A program made the translations under genes and the position numbers. This document shows positions 48,353 to 60,025 of a stretch of DNA of 64,000 nucleotides, piece after piece; the first letter of the stretch is position 1; every line of letters begins with the position of its first letter. This DNA comes from Volutella citrinella (taxonomy: Eukaryota > Ascomycota > Sordariomycetes > Hypocreales > Nectriaceae). The stretch is taken from assembly GCA_034401135.1 (NCBI GenBank), contig JAWZSP010000007.1:930001-994000 (forward strand), in the 5' to 3' direction. The notes beneath the pieces were generated by a model. It was given only the letters and a program-made list of their open reading frames with translations. It made no database searches and was not told where the DNA came from.

Positions 48353-50589
48353 CAGGTCAGGAGCAGCGGATGCCGACCTTGGCAACGAGGCCTCAATTCT
48401 TCTCCCATCATTCCGATCCAATATCCCCTTTCCCTCAGTGTAATATCGAAATGAAACGCGCAATTGGTACGTAGCGACGGCAGGAGTGTATAAGCGGCTG
48501 GGGCCTGTGTACATGTGGGAAAAGAGCGACGCAAGGAAATGTGCAACAGGAAGTTATTATCGGAAGGTAGAGGAGCCCATGGCACTGGACGGGCCTGAGC
48601 TCTGGGGGAGAGCAGCGAGAAACGTGAAGCCAGAGCTAATCATGAAGATGGAGCTGCTTCTGTTCTTGGTCTTAGGGCTAGCGTCCTTGACCTTGATGGC
48701 GTCCTTCTCAAAGGATGTTGTTTGGTACTGAGGCTCCATGATGTCAAAGCTGCACAAAGAGATATGCTTGCGACAGGGTGTAGTGTAGAAATAGTAGGCA
48801 ATAAAGATCTGGCAATGTTGGGTGCGCTGGCTGGGCTGGATAGCTCTTCGTCTGGTGGGCGAGGGGAAGCTATTTAACTTTCACCAGACAGAGCTGTCGC
48901 ATTCCAGCGCGGCTAGACCACTTGCTGATCCTACGACGCGGCGCACCCAGGGTCTAAGAGGGGCAGTGACTCGTGAGCGTGGGATGGAATGCAGCTCGCG
49001 TACCCGATGGCATTCCAGAAGGGCATAGCTGGGGCAATGAGCTCATGCACGGGATGGGTCACACTGAAACTCCCACACGCCCAGGCACACAATACGTAAT
49101 GGACGCCGTGGATGCACGAGGCCACCCACGGCAGGCAAACACCACCACTACCTGCAGGCAAACAGGGGACAGGAATAGAGCAGAGCCCCATACCGCAGCC
49201 CTTTTTATTCCCTCGCCGCGCAAAGGAGACGCGGAATCAGACGTGGATGACTACGTGTTGCGGATGCGAATGCAGTCAGACGGACCAGCCGAGCCCAAGG
49301 TGAGACCTGGGGGCTTCGCGATTGTGTTCAGTATTCAGCCGTGATGTATCCTGCAGCGCTGATCATGTATGAGGTAGCCTTAGAAGGGCTCGGCTTTCGA
49401 CATGTTGTTAGTCGGTCTCAACTGCCATTGAATTGCTAGCATGAGGGTCCGCACGGACGAAAGGTTGGCGGGCGTAGCCTCATAGGCTGGCGTGGGTGGA
49501 GGCACAAATGGGACGACGCCCACGGTCCACCAGCCGGAGCATGAATGGAACAGTGCGCCGCCTTGGCAGGACCGGATATCGACACTTGACAAGTCCTTGG
49601 AAACGAGGCGCAACTAGCTGGATGCAACAATATTTAGCCATGGCGATCGATGATCCGCCAAGTCCAAGACAATAGGTCCAGCAGCACCTGTGCCGATATG
49701 GCCATGGGTCAAGGCGACGACAAGTCTCGACACACGAGATGGTGGTGTTGTACAGCGTTCGCACGTGTCTGCGCACCCGCCCACCCATTCGAGTGTATCT
49801 GGCAGACTGGCTCTAAGTCGTGATGGTGGGTGCCCCAATTCAGGCCCCATGTTGACCTTCAACTGTCAGCAGGTGTGTGAGGCGCAATGTCATTGCAACG
49901 CTTCAGGAAGGTAACAGATAGCGATGCTCCAATAGACGGCATGGTATTTCTCATCCAAGGTCGTCACGTTTCCATCAGCTGCTTCAGGGCCGGACTGAGG
50001 CCCCGAGCAGTTGGCTATGTCAGGGTCATTCTTTGCTCTGCTCTTGATATTATTCATGGCCACCAAGCATGAGGGTAGAGCATTGCGCTGCTTCTCCACC
50101 GTTCGTGCCTAACGCGGCGGCAAGACGAAGGTGAGAGGCTAATGCGACATCCTATTGGCCGACAGGATCCACAGGCTTTCATCTCTACAACAATGCTGAC
50201 GATGCCTTAGTTTTCAGGCGAAAGGCACGCGCTCCACAGCCGCCCCAGGCACCATAGCCGCCGTGCGCTGGCCTGGGGCAGGCACAACTGTTCAGGTTAG
50301 GTCAGCACCAGGATATTTTTTGCAGCCACCGCATTGAAACCAACCTCAAACACACGCCCTCGCACTTTCCTCGCGACAACCTCTCCGAATACCCTCAACA
50401 GCTGACGTTTGCCTGGCGCAAAGTCGCACTCCAACGATCCTACCTGAGGAAAGACTTAGTCGACCTATTTTCTTTTCCCCAAAAGCCCCACCTCCGATTT
50501 GTCTCCCCCCCTCTCCGAAGTGCCCCGCGCTGCCTCCCAGTCCCGCACAACCCAACGACTCGACGACTGTTCGATAACCGTCAGTAAAG
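48353..50589. other. Intergenic region upstream of eIF4E
   Basis: No gene supported. Frames reach about 149 codons without domains. The final 250 bp (about 50340-50589) are CT/CCA-rich, matching a fungal promoter and leader for the strongly expressed translation factor at 50590. Confidence 0.45.
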
Positions 50590-51470
50590 ATGGCTGCCAC
50601 CGCAACTGAGACTCCCATCGTGGACCAGCAGGTCGACCTCTCCACCATCCCCATCGACCCCAACGGCAAGGAGGACGGCACCGACATCAAGGATGACAAG
50701 ACCGTCACTGTCTTCCATGACAAGGACAACTTCAACGTCAAGCACCCCCTACAGAACAAGTGGACTCTGTGGTTCACCAAGCCTCCGAGTGGCAAGGTTC
50801 GAGAATTCTCATCTGCCTGGCGATGCGCTCATTGTCATGCTAATAGAGGGTATAGGGCGACAACTGGAACGACCTTCTGAAGGAGGTTATTACTTTCGAT
50901 TCCGTCGAAGAGTTTTGGGGTGTTTATGTACGTGCTTGATATGAGATTAAGCGATTTTCAGCTTACTGACTTTTGGCCCAGAACAATGTTGCCCCCGTCT
51001 CCGAGCTTGCTCTCAAGTCCGATTACCACCTTTTCAAGGCCGGCGTCCGCCCGGAGTGGGAGGACCCCCAGAACAAACACGGTGGCAAGTGGTCATTCCA
51101 GTACAAGGAGAAGCGCAATGTCGATGTCGACCGCCTGTGGCTTCAGGTGATGATGGCCGCCATTGGTGAGACCATGGAGGAGGAAGACGATGGCGAAGTC
51201 ATGGGTGTTGTCGTCAACGTTCGCAAGGCCTTTTACCGAATTGGTATCTGGACCCGAACTATTGGAAAGAGCATCCCCGGACGTGGCGATGGCGATGTCG
51301 CCGGTGGCAAGGGTCGCACCAACGAGAAGGGCCGAGAGATTCTGATGGCTATTGGCCGACGATTCAAGGAGGTCCTCGAGCTGCCCCCCAACGAGCAGGT
51401 CGAATTCTCTGGTCACACCGATAGTGCGCATGCGGGTAGCACACGCGCGAAGGCCAAGTACGTTGTCTAA
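50590..51470 (+). CDS. eIF4E: Translation initiation factor eIF4E (mRNA cap-binding)
   Basis: Three exons: 50590-50796, 50856-50927 and 50982-51470, introns 59 and 54 nt; 255 aa. Family landmarks are all present: HPLQNKWTLWFTKPP, GDNWNDLLKEV, VEEFWGVYNNV (the tryptophan that docks eIF4G/4E-BP helices), RPEWEDPQNKHGGKW (cap-stacking Trp), DRLWLQVMMAAIGE and RIGIWTRT. The protein binds the 7-methylguanosine cap and recruits eIF4G for ribosome loading. The tail after VEFSGHTDSAH is short and Ala/Lys-rich. The start context GTAAAGATGGCT is good. The first donor is an unusual GTTCGA; reading through it stays open to 50880. The gene converges on the acyl-CoA synthetase gene. Confidence 0.95.
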
Positions 51471-52012
51471 AAAAGCAAAGCGTGACGACAGCCATGAGCA
51501 AGGACGACGACGACTTGGCAGAGATATCCGATACACATACCCCTACCCATTTCATATTCTACTCGTCCCATCACGAACCCGGTGGTAGGTGGTTGAAGGA
51601 GCGACGACAGAAGGATGGTAAAAAATGCCGCGAGATGGAGGGACCGCTGGTGGTGTGGCTATTGCTGAGGCCGGATACCATGATAATTTGAAGTTTACGA
51701 TGGCGTTACTAGGGAACATCCTTTAGTGAAGTGGCCATGTCAATAAGGGCGAGTTGGCCTGCTAGGAGCTGGTGGAGGATTATAGATACTGTAACATTTG
51801 CCTCAATGCTTTGCTTTACTTAGTCCCCTTGCTTCTCCCCTAATGGAAGGGTCACCCACCCCTTGCAAAACTGTTTTGTAATGCAGCTTATTACGCCTGA
51901 TATTGTACAAAATTACTCCGCTCGTATGCAACAACCATCTACCAAACCACGTAGTTGACGTGATAACATTATATAAAGTTGAGAAAAATTCCATGCCAAC
52001 ACGGGGAATCTC
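51471..52012. other. Convergent intergenic region
   Basis: About 0.5 kb holding the 3' ends of eIF4E and the acyl-CoA synthetase gene. AT-richer than its surroundings; no other element is seen. Confidence 0.5.
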
Positions 52013-54005
52013 TCACATCTCGTCCCCGCTAAAGTCATCGACAAAGATGGCCTTAACCAGCTGCTTCTTGTTGATCTTGCCCATGGCATTGCGAGGAATA
52101 TGATCGACAACTCGTAGGACCTGGGGGATCTTATAGTTGGCGAGGCGGCCACGGAGGGCGCGGCGCATCTCGAGGGGCGTCCACTTCTGGACGACGTCGC
52201 GGTCGAGAATGATGACGGCGCCGACCTTATGGCCCCAGTTGCCGCTGGGGACGGCGACAACGGCGGCCTCGGCAACCTCTGGCAATGAGAGCAGCTCGCG
52301 TTCAACCTCCAGGGCGCTGACCTTTTCGCCGCCGGTCTTGATAATGTCAGCCGACTTGCGGCCCTGGATGAAGTACAGCGGACCCTCGGCCCACGGCTGT
52401 GCGGCGGGGGCCTCGGGGACGGGACGGCGCACGGCGACGTCTCCCGTCTTGAACCAGCGACCGCGACCGTCGGCGTCGTCGACAAACTCGCTGGCCGTGG
52501 CGGTCGGGTTGCGCCAGTACTCGCGGAAGATGGTCGGTCCACGGAGCTGGATCTCGCCGGAGCGCTCTCGGCCTGTCGCCGGGTCGATCTCCTGCCCCGG
52601 TTGGATGATGTCGCCGGTGTCGACGTCGACGAGCCGGGCCTGGACCGAGGGAAGCGGCCATCCGACACTGGCATCGACGCGGTCGCCAAAGTCAAGGCCG
52701 CAGCTGAGGGCCATGCCGACCTCGGTCATGCCATAGCGTTCGAGGAGGACGTTGCCGTGGCTGAGCTCTCGCCAGGCGGCCTTGATGGGGGTGGGCAGCG
52801 CGGCGGAACCGGAAATGGAGAGGCGCATGTGCTCAGGGGACACGGCGATGCGGGCTGCTTCCTGGACCTCGGGCGCGAGCGTCTTGTGGGTGGCGAGGAG
52901 GCGGCTGTAGACGGTGGGCACGACGGTGAAGAAGGTGATCTTGCTCTTCCGGGCGGCTACGCCAGCACTGGGCAGGAAGGGGGCGGAGAGTCGGTTCCAG
53001 ACGGCATCGGCATTGAAGGGGAACATGAATTCGATGGTGGAGCCGGCCAGGAGAGGGGTGAGGATGGCATTGACGGTTCCGTGGATGTGGTGGAGGGGGA
53101 GGACGTGGAGGAGATGATCCTTGGGGGAGTACTGCCAGGCCTCAAGCAGAGACCGAGACTGGGCAGTCAGGACAGATTGAGGAAGCAGAACGCCTTTCTA
53201 CGCGGGTTTTCAGTTAGCGGCATGATTGGATTCTCAATGTTGATGTGTTGGCACTTACCGGTCGGTTGGTGGTACCCGAGGTATATAGCATCATGGCGGC
53301 CTCACCCGGATCCGAATCTCCAAGCGAAATGTCCAGCTTCTCGCTGCCGCCAAGGTGCTTCTCCAGTTCCAGGTGCACCAGCTTGGACTCCAGCTCTGTC
53401 GCAAGGACTTCCTTGGCCTTGGCAGCGAACTTGGGCGAAGAGACGAGGAGGGATGCCTCGCTCTGGTTGACGATGTACTGCAGTTCCGGTGCTGGGAATG
53501 CCGGCGACATGGGCACGGCAATGGAGCGTGCGGCCATGATAGCAAGCAGAGTCACTAGAATGCAATTGTCAACAGCAATTCAGCTGAATAAAGAAAAGAG
53601 CTACTCACCCACGTAATCATAACCATTTTCAACCAGAAAGGCAATGCGCTCGCCGTTCAAGTCATCGCGGCCGGCTGCTGCGCGCAGGCGCTCGCGTGCC
53701 CGGTGTACATCGCCGAGCAGCTCCCCGTACTTGAAAGCGCGGCCCGACAGAGAGTGAATGACAGCCGTGGAGGCAGGGTCGTGGCGGGCAATGGCCTCGA
53801 AGAGAGGGAGGCTTGGTAGGGTAGAGTGCATCCTGGCGGTATATCGACGTGGTGGCAGAGTCGTCGCGGCAAAAGATGTTGAAGCAGCAGAAGTCGAGCG
53901 CCGGGCTACCGGAGAGCGGATAAGGGAGCGGAGCAGCGACATTGCGCCGCCAGGGCAATAAGAAGCAGCCATGAGCGAGGACGGTAGTTGAGGAGCGATC
54001 CCCAT
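52013..54005 (-). CDS. AMP-forming acyl-CoA synthetase, ACSF3/malonyl-CoA synthetase-like
   Basis: Three exons on the minus strand: 54005-53609, 53554-53259 and 53197-52013, introns 54 and 61 nt; 625 aa from the first ATG. The adenylate-forming motifs are YTSGTTNRPKGV (223-234), RYGMTEVGM (about 385-393), WFKTGD (479-484), GRKSADIIKTGGEKVSALEVE region (from 510) and the catalytic-lysine segment MGKINKK (Lys605). The pattern RYGMTEVG and overall order fit the ACSF3 group, mitochondrial malonyl/methylmalonyl-CoA synthetases; this assignment is by family resemblance. An Arg/Ser-rich, acid-poor stretch after Met22 (MSLLRSLIRSPVARRSTSAA) is a convincing mitochondrial presequence, so the true start may be 53942. 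Confidence 0.88.
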
Positions 54006-56793
54006 GCGCGGGGACGGGGGTCTGGCGTCCGATTAGATCAAATGTAGCCGCGTTATTGGGCAGACGGAGGCGATTCGGGGCACGGATTTGGATGCCGAGG
54101 ATGGGTCTGCGTTTCGGGACTGAGTTGTGACGCCGGCGCACGCGCAGCACAAGAGGCCCCCTCAATTGCTGCGACGTTTTGTTGGACGGCGGTTGGACAA
54201 TGGGCGAGTTTTCGCGCGACGCGACCTGGCTAGCTAGTCGTTCTGTTGGGGCATCGGATCTTGTTCATCTGCCTTGGGGCGCGTCTTCCGGCGATGACTG
54301 CCGACACGGTGCCATCGTTTTTTTTTCTCGACGTTTTATTTAAAGCTGGCACGGCCCGAAATGACGGCCGACAAAACCGGCCTTTCCGCCACCACTCACT
54401 GCCTGAGAGGAGCAGCTTGGGTCAACGCCGCCAGCAAAAAGGTACGTACCAGCAGCCACTCTGTGCCTTTGGGTTGTGAATTCTTATCCATCTGTTGTGC
54501 TGGGGATTCCTCAATGCACGCAACGCACAACGGCTGGTTGCAGGTAGAGTTTGTTCATCCGCATCATATCGGCCCTGCAGCTTGTTGGTGTGTTCCATTC
54601 GGGATCCCGCACCTCCTCCGGGTAACTTGGCTCCAGCTTCGGGTTGCAGACATGATGCCGTCGGTGCTGTGGACGTCTTGCTCGCTGCCGACGAACCCCA
54701 AGGTAGGTAGATGTGACCTGCCTCTGTCTCGAATGTCAAATCGATCTGTCGACAACAACTGGGCGTAAGTAATGGCATCCAGCTAGGTTGTGAAGTGGTG
54801 ATACAGTGCGCCCCCCCACGCCCGACACTGATACTTGGTCGTTATCACAAGCATCCCGCTGCGGAAGCTCGCTTATATGATTCAGAAGTGCAGCGCTACT
54901 AGGAAGTACTAGTAGTAAGGTAGCAGTAGTAGCAGCGGTTTGCATATCACAGAGCGTCCGCGGCTCATCCGTCAGGTCCCCGGCCCGCGTTTGGTGCCGG
55001 CGGGAGCACCGCCTTTCTTTGTATCATGACTAGTCAAGCGGACAGGCACCCAGGCCAAGAACTGACAACTCATCTTCCATCGCGGCCTAGTCGTTCCTTT
55101 GTGCTAGAGCGAGCAATGCGGCTCCCAGGGTCTACTGGTCTAGGTAGTAGCAGATACCCCGCCCAAGTCGAAAGATGGTTCATTCACCAGACGCAACACA
55201 ACCTCTTCCATCCCCCGTCCCCATCCCAGCCTCATAGCATGGAACTCCTGCCGTGGGCCGTCGCCTGCAGCTTGAGGGCTAGACGGGGATGCGCTCTTGG
55301 CTCCCCGCTCCAGAAGCAGCGCAGAACTCAACGTAGAAGACTGAGGCAGCGGGGAGGCCCAGAGGCGGTTACGAAAACGTGCAAGCCGTGGGCCGGCGTG
55401 CAGACCAACGTGCAGGACAGCGCAGTAGGGCATCACACCAGATCCCGCCTGTCTGGGCCGTACCTACATACAGAGCCCTCCTTGCCCTCCACCGCCAGAA
55501 CCGGAGGTGTCGACGGGCAGCCAATGGGCGGGACGAAGCCGTGGTGTGATTCCTCCCGAACGGTGACATGCGCGCATGTCGGTCTTGGAGTGTGATGTGA
55601 TTGTGCACGATCCATGCCACGCCACGCCTTGCAGTCTCGCATTGGCGTGGGAGAGACCCGTGGACGATGCAACACCCCGGCCGTAGATCCCCAGAGGAAG
55701 ACGGAAGACGACGCAGCGAAGGCCCTCACCGCTCCAAAAGGCGGCTGGCGGGAGGCGGTCTGCCCTGTCGAACCAGGAGCGCCACAGGCAGCCAGTCGCC
55801 CGCGAACCAGTGCGCCGCTGCGACGCCCCCCAGGGGCCCTGTCTTGCCTGTGCGTCCACAGACAACCACGCAGTAGCACGCAGCAGCACGCAGCAGAACG
55901 CAGCAGCTCGCGGCGGGGGATGCTGGGACGGCCCTCACCGACTTCACACCGAACCGACGTCCGTGTACGTAGAAAGGGAAACGAAACACCGGCCATTGAC
56001 GAGTTTCTGGGCGGCCCAAGTAGCAGCATCGCACCGAAAACGCACCATCTCTTGTCCCAGTCCCTCACTGACTGACCTGTCGTCTGTGTCCGTCTGTCCG
56101 CCTTAGTAATTCTCGGCATTTTCGGACTCTTCGCTCTCGCAGTCTTGTCCATCTCAACCTTTCTCCCCCAGCGCACCCCAAAAGTGAGCCGGCCTTGTTT
56201 TTCTTTTCTCCTCCAGCCGCCTCAGCTGTCATCTATCCGACATCCCCACCCCCTTCCACCACCACTCTTGGCTGCTGTAGCATCCTGGTTGGTGGCCTTC
56301 TTGGTGGTTGGTTTTTTGGCTGTGGCAAGTTGCATCCCGTCACAGGCCCAGGCGCGACACCACCGCCGGCAGAAAAGGAAAAAAAAAAAACGAAAACGAA
56401 CTTCAACACGCACTGTCTCGTACACTTTAGTACAGGACTTACCCCCCCTCCCCCTAGTGTGTTGCCCTGTCGAATATCTGCTTGTCGATTCTTGACTCCG
56501 CTACCTCCGCCTCTTCTGCCCTCATCAATTCTCCTCGAGACTCTTCAATTCTCATCCAATTCCTTCCAGCTTTGCTCCATTGCTCTTCGCTGTCCAGCTA
56601 CATCACTGTTGGCTTCCTGTTTGCGCTAGCCGGTCCCGCTGCGACGTCCCGCCCACTGACCCCGCCGCCGCCTGTCTGCCGCCCACCAGTCTCCAGCTGT
56701 CTGTTGCTTGCCGCTCGCCGCGCGTGACAAGCGACCCGACGACAACCAAGCCCGCCGAACACACCCAGGCAGACCGCCCTTGCTCATCACCTC
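54006..56793. other. Intergenic region
   Basis: About 2.8 kb between divergent genes. It holds the acyl-CoA synthetase promoter, an AGTAGTAG-type triplet run near 54893-54933, then a strongly CT-rich tract (about 56090-56790) that is probably the promoter and leader of the BolA-like gene. Frames up to 247 codons (minus 55433-56176) have no domain. Confidence 0.45.
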
Positions 56794-57552
56794 ATGTTTC
56801 GACGGTACGCGCTCGGCTTTCAGAGCGTCGGGCGACAGCTCTCAACCATGAGTTCCAGCACCACGCCGCTCGAAGATACCATCCGGGCCAAGGTTTGTTG
56901 CCCCCGTCTCGCCCGTTTGCATCAACCCAACGAATTGCTGACCCGCCTGTGCAGATTACCGCGGCTTTCAACCCGGAGTGTCTGGAGATCTATAATGACT
57001 CTCATTTGCACGCCCACCACAAGCCCATGCAGGGCACCACATCCAAGGAAACTCACTTCCGGTATGCCTCAATCTACTTCTTGCACCTTTCTTTTGCATG
57101 GCTTTTTTCTGTCCCCCCAACCCCTCTCTGGTGTCCCCCCCTCTTGAGTCTTGATATGGAAAGCAATATGTAATTTCTTACTTGGTTGACCCATCGTGGC
57201 TTGACTGGTTGCCAGCTCAGGGCCCTCTCATGTAGTAAGCCTCGTCGCTTACACGAGGGCGAAGCGAACCCCCGTTCCGTCTTTTCGTCTGCAAGTTACG
57301 GGATATCGCCTCCAGCTGACACCCCCCACTAGGCTCGTCATCATTTCTGACGCCTTCAACTCCAAGATGCAGCCAGCTCGCCACCGCATGGTCTACGCCC
57401 TGCTCCGTGACGAGATGGCCCAAGAGGGCGGCATCCACGCCCTTCAGCTGCGCACCATGACGCCCGAGGAGCAGGAGCGCCAGCGCAAGAAGAAGGCCGA
57501 CGAGGCCGCCGCCAAGGCCGCCGCCAAGGTCGCGGAGCAGGCCGAGCCTTGA
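56794..57552 (+). CDS. BolA-like protein, probably mitochondrial
   Basis: Three exons: 56794-56892, 56955-57061 and 57333-57552; introns 62 and 271 nt; 141 aa. The N-terminus MFRRYALGFQSVGRQLSTMS is basic and suits a mitochondrial presequence. The BolA domain shows CLEIYNDSHLHAHHKPMQG, then ETHFRLVIISDAFNSKM, and RHRMVYALLRDEM, with His residues that in relatives share an iron-sulfur cluster with a monothiol glutaredoxin. Mitochondrial BolA proteins (Bol1/BOLA1 type) help deliver [4Fe-4S] clusters. A Lys/Ala-rich helical tail follows. The second intron is four to five times longer than any other intron here. A start at Met19 would give the protein without its presequence. Confidence 0.9.
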
Positions 57553-58150
57553 GCCTCTGACGGGCCACGCTTTTCGCATTCCATCCTCAGCGACCTGCAG
57601 GCGGATATAAGAACAGCCAGCATGGGAAGACGCGGGCCGCGTGAGGGAAAGGGGGAAGAGAGATGACGGGACTAGTGGTCACGTCACGAGGAGGCGCGCT
57701 GCCATGCCGCCACGTCGGTGGAGGACGGCGACCAACGGAACAGATCACAGGACCACCTTTTTTTATGAAATGGCGGGCGATCCCTCTCGCGAAAGGGGGT
57801 GTTTTTGGAGTTGTCAGTACCCCCAGCCAGTATGGGCACTCAAGCCGGGGGGAGGAGCCATCAATGTAAATCAGCCACGCCACCATAGACGACAAAGTTG
57901 CCCACGCACGACGGACGCGCGTTGATCTTTTCATGCCAATTTTAAAATGGATATTATAAGCATCTGATGTCAAGCTCCTATTCGCCTTTCCCGTAGTAGT
58001 CCCGTGTTGATTTCGCCATCATCCATTCCTTGTAGAGCCGGGTATCAAACCATGCAGAAAGTGAACTCCTCCATCGCTCCCACACAAATGTACATGTTAC
58101 ACGTGGCTCGCTGGCCTTGAAACGCAGGTATTGCCCGATAGTCACCCCCA
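57553..58150. other. Convergent intergenic region, possible extra exon on the minus strand
   Basis: About 0.6 kb between the BolA-like gene and the 58151 gene. On the minus strand from about 58098 to 57978 a frame reads WERWRSSLSAWFDTRLYKEW and DYYGKGE before a stop. This looks like a real C-terminus and may belong to the upstream minus-strand gene through an unannotated intron. Confidence 0.4.
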
Positions 58151-60025
58151 TTAGCGCCCAAGCCGACTGCTCGACAAGCTCCTCGTGTCTGCCGATTTTC
58201 TTCGCATGAAATGCTCTCGTAGTTTCTCCAAACGCTCCTCCTTTGACCGAGTCTTCCGGGACGACTTGGGTTTCGCCGTTGACGCTAGCTCTTTGAGGTA
58301 TTGAGACGACCGCGGCGGCCTCGAGCGTGTGGTTGCCGTGGTCATTGTTGAGCGCCCGGACATGGGAGTCCAACCCAGCTGGGGGGATGTCGGGGGAGGC
58401 GCCTGGGTCAAGGGTGCATAGGAACGTGATATTTGAGGCATCCCGCTTGACGGCGGCGGCCGCGGAGGCTCTTCGTCGACTTCCATATCTCCATCCAAAT
58501 CAATAATCTCCTGGAGTTTTGCATCAGTGCCGTCGTCTTCAATTCGGAGCACCTTGCCAGCCTCTGCGACCTCCCTGGGATAGTAATCGAGGATGTATCC
58601 CAAGTTCTCCCTATTCACTACCAGGAGATTGAAGGTAGGCTGCCCAGGCAAACGGTTGAACCACTGGATGGCAGTGAGCTCAACCTGCCCCGAGCCAGTA
58701 GCGGCGGCGATCCGCATATAAGCTCGATACTCGATGAAAGCCCTCACAAAGTCATCAAATAAACACTCTCGCAAATCATTCGCTCGACGCAAGAACTCGA
58801 GACAGACACAAGCTGTGATAAAATCCCACAGGGTTCCTGAATACTTCTCCCCGTATTCTGGGTAAGCATGCTTGAAGACGTCGTATGGGGCATTGCCGGT
58901 GCCTGGGGCTATCTGGGGACGAGTAGTCGCCATGTTTGGGGACGGGCGCTTGCTCAGGGATGCAAGGTCAACTTGCGGGGATGCAGGATCATCCCTTGGG
59001 GGGGTGAGCTCTGGCGATCGAGTACCCAGTTCTTCACTAGCTTCTCGTCCAGTAGCCTCTGGTGCATTGCCGCTCGTGACTTCCTTTTCCTCGATAGACT
59101 GCATAAGGGGCTCTTGCTCCTGTGCAGGATCATTATTTGTTGCTGGAACAACTGAACTGGACGAGTCTGGAAACGAGCTTTCCATGGCAGGTAACGGTTT
59201 AGTCGAAGGAAGCCTATTCAGCATGGGCTGTTTCTTCTTCGGGGAGAAATGAAGGGGCTTTGTCCGTCGTCGCCGTCGCATGTCAGGCGGCACCGAGTCT
59301 TGAGATTGCTCTTGATTGACCGTGTCGGTGTTTGGAATGACAGGCTGGCTCGGTTCGGATGGTTGCGTTGGCTGTGCACATGGTGGTGTATCCATATACT
59401 TCTCATTCGAGCGCAGGGGCGATTCGACCGTTGCCGAAACACGTGCAGCATTTCGGTTTATCGCCGACATCTTGGGAACAAACGGCTGGGCCACCTCAGT
59501 GTCGAGCTCATCTTCTGGGCCGTCGGACGAGGGAAAGTTGTTGTAATCGATAGCGGGTTTTGGAGGAGGAGGCATCGATATTGTTTTGGGGGTTTCACGG
59601 ACAATCGAAGACTGGACGGCGTTCTGGCCTGGTGAGGGTGGTCGCCGTGGTGGCGTGGGTGTCCACTCGGATATGGGCCGCTCGGGGCTTGAAGCGACTG
59701 GCGTTTTTGAACCGTTGCCGTGGGTATTCGGCGTTCCGTTTCGAGAAGGGGTAGAGTTCGAAGAGCGGTTGGGAGCACCATCGTCTGGCCGTGAAGGGGT
59801 CGGATGAGGCTTCTGTGATGCTGTGCTTCGCCTCAGATGGGCGTCCTTGACAGTTTCGAGGACATGTCCTGGGAGGTGAGTCAGGCCATGCGGCCTGCTT
59901 TTTGCGTCAACAGCCCATGCTTCAGAATCCTCCAGCAGAGTCTGTTGATCTCGTGGGATGTTAACGGCGTTGCGCCGCCGGAGCAGCTCCGCGACGTCTG
60001 GGGAGGGCGATGATGCTAGAGACAT
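58151..60025 (-). CDS. Fungal protein of unknown function with a C-terminal folded domain
   Basis: One open frame of 624 aa on the minus strand, from MSLASSPSPDVAELLRRRNA. The first 370 residues are Ser/Pro-rich and disordered, with a basic patch (PPDMRRRRRTKPLHFSPKKK) suited to nuclear import and many SP/TP sites. A folded region at about 375-500 contains YDVFKHAYPEYGEKYSGTLW, FITACVCLEFLRRANDL, FDDFVRAFIEYRAYM, and QWFNRLPGQPTFNLLVVNRE. The end is basic (KTRSKEERLEKLREHFMRR). I recall similar hypothetical fungal proteins but not their role; a nuclear or chromatin role is only a guess. The true C-terminus may lie further left by splicing. Its promoter is shared with fab1. Confidence 0.8.
   Translation of the reverse strand: MSLASSPSPDVAELLRRRNAVNIPRDQQTLLEDSEAWAVDAKSRPHGLTHLPGHVLETVKDAHLRRSTASQKPHPTPSRPDDGAPNRSSNSTPSRNGTPNTHGNGSKTPVASSPERPISEWTPTPPRRPPSPGQNAVQSSIVRETPKTISMPPPPKPAIDYNNFPSSDGPEDELDTEVAQPFVPKMSAINRNAARVSATVESPLRSNEKYMDTPPCAQPTQPSEPSQPVIPNTDTVNQEQSQDSVPPDMRRRRRTKPLHFSPKKKQPMLNRLPSTKPLPAMESSFPDSSSSVVPATNNDPAQEQEPLMQSIEEKEVTSGNAPEATGREASEELGTRSPELTPPRDDPASPQVDLASLSKRPSPNMATTRPQIAPGTGNAPYDVFKHAYPEYGEKYSGTLWDFITACVCLEFLRRANDLRECLFDDFVRAFIEYRAYMRIAAATGSGQVELTAIQWFNRLPGQPTFNLLVVNRENLGYILDYYPREVAEAGKVLRIEDDGTDAKLQEIIDLDGDMEVDEEPPRPPPSSGMPQISRSYAPLTQAPPPTSPQLGWTPMSGRSTMTTATTRSRPPRSSQYLKELASTAKPKSSRKTRSKEERLEKLREHFMRRKSADTRSLSSSRLGR

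Noticed and set aside
55433..56176. 247-codon minus frame between the acyl-CoA synthetase and BolA-like genes
   Set aside because: No domain and lies opposite the CT-rich leader of the BolA-like gene; compositional.
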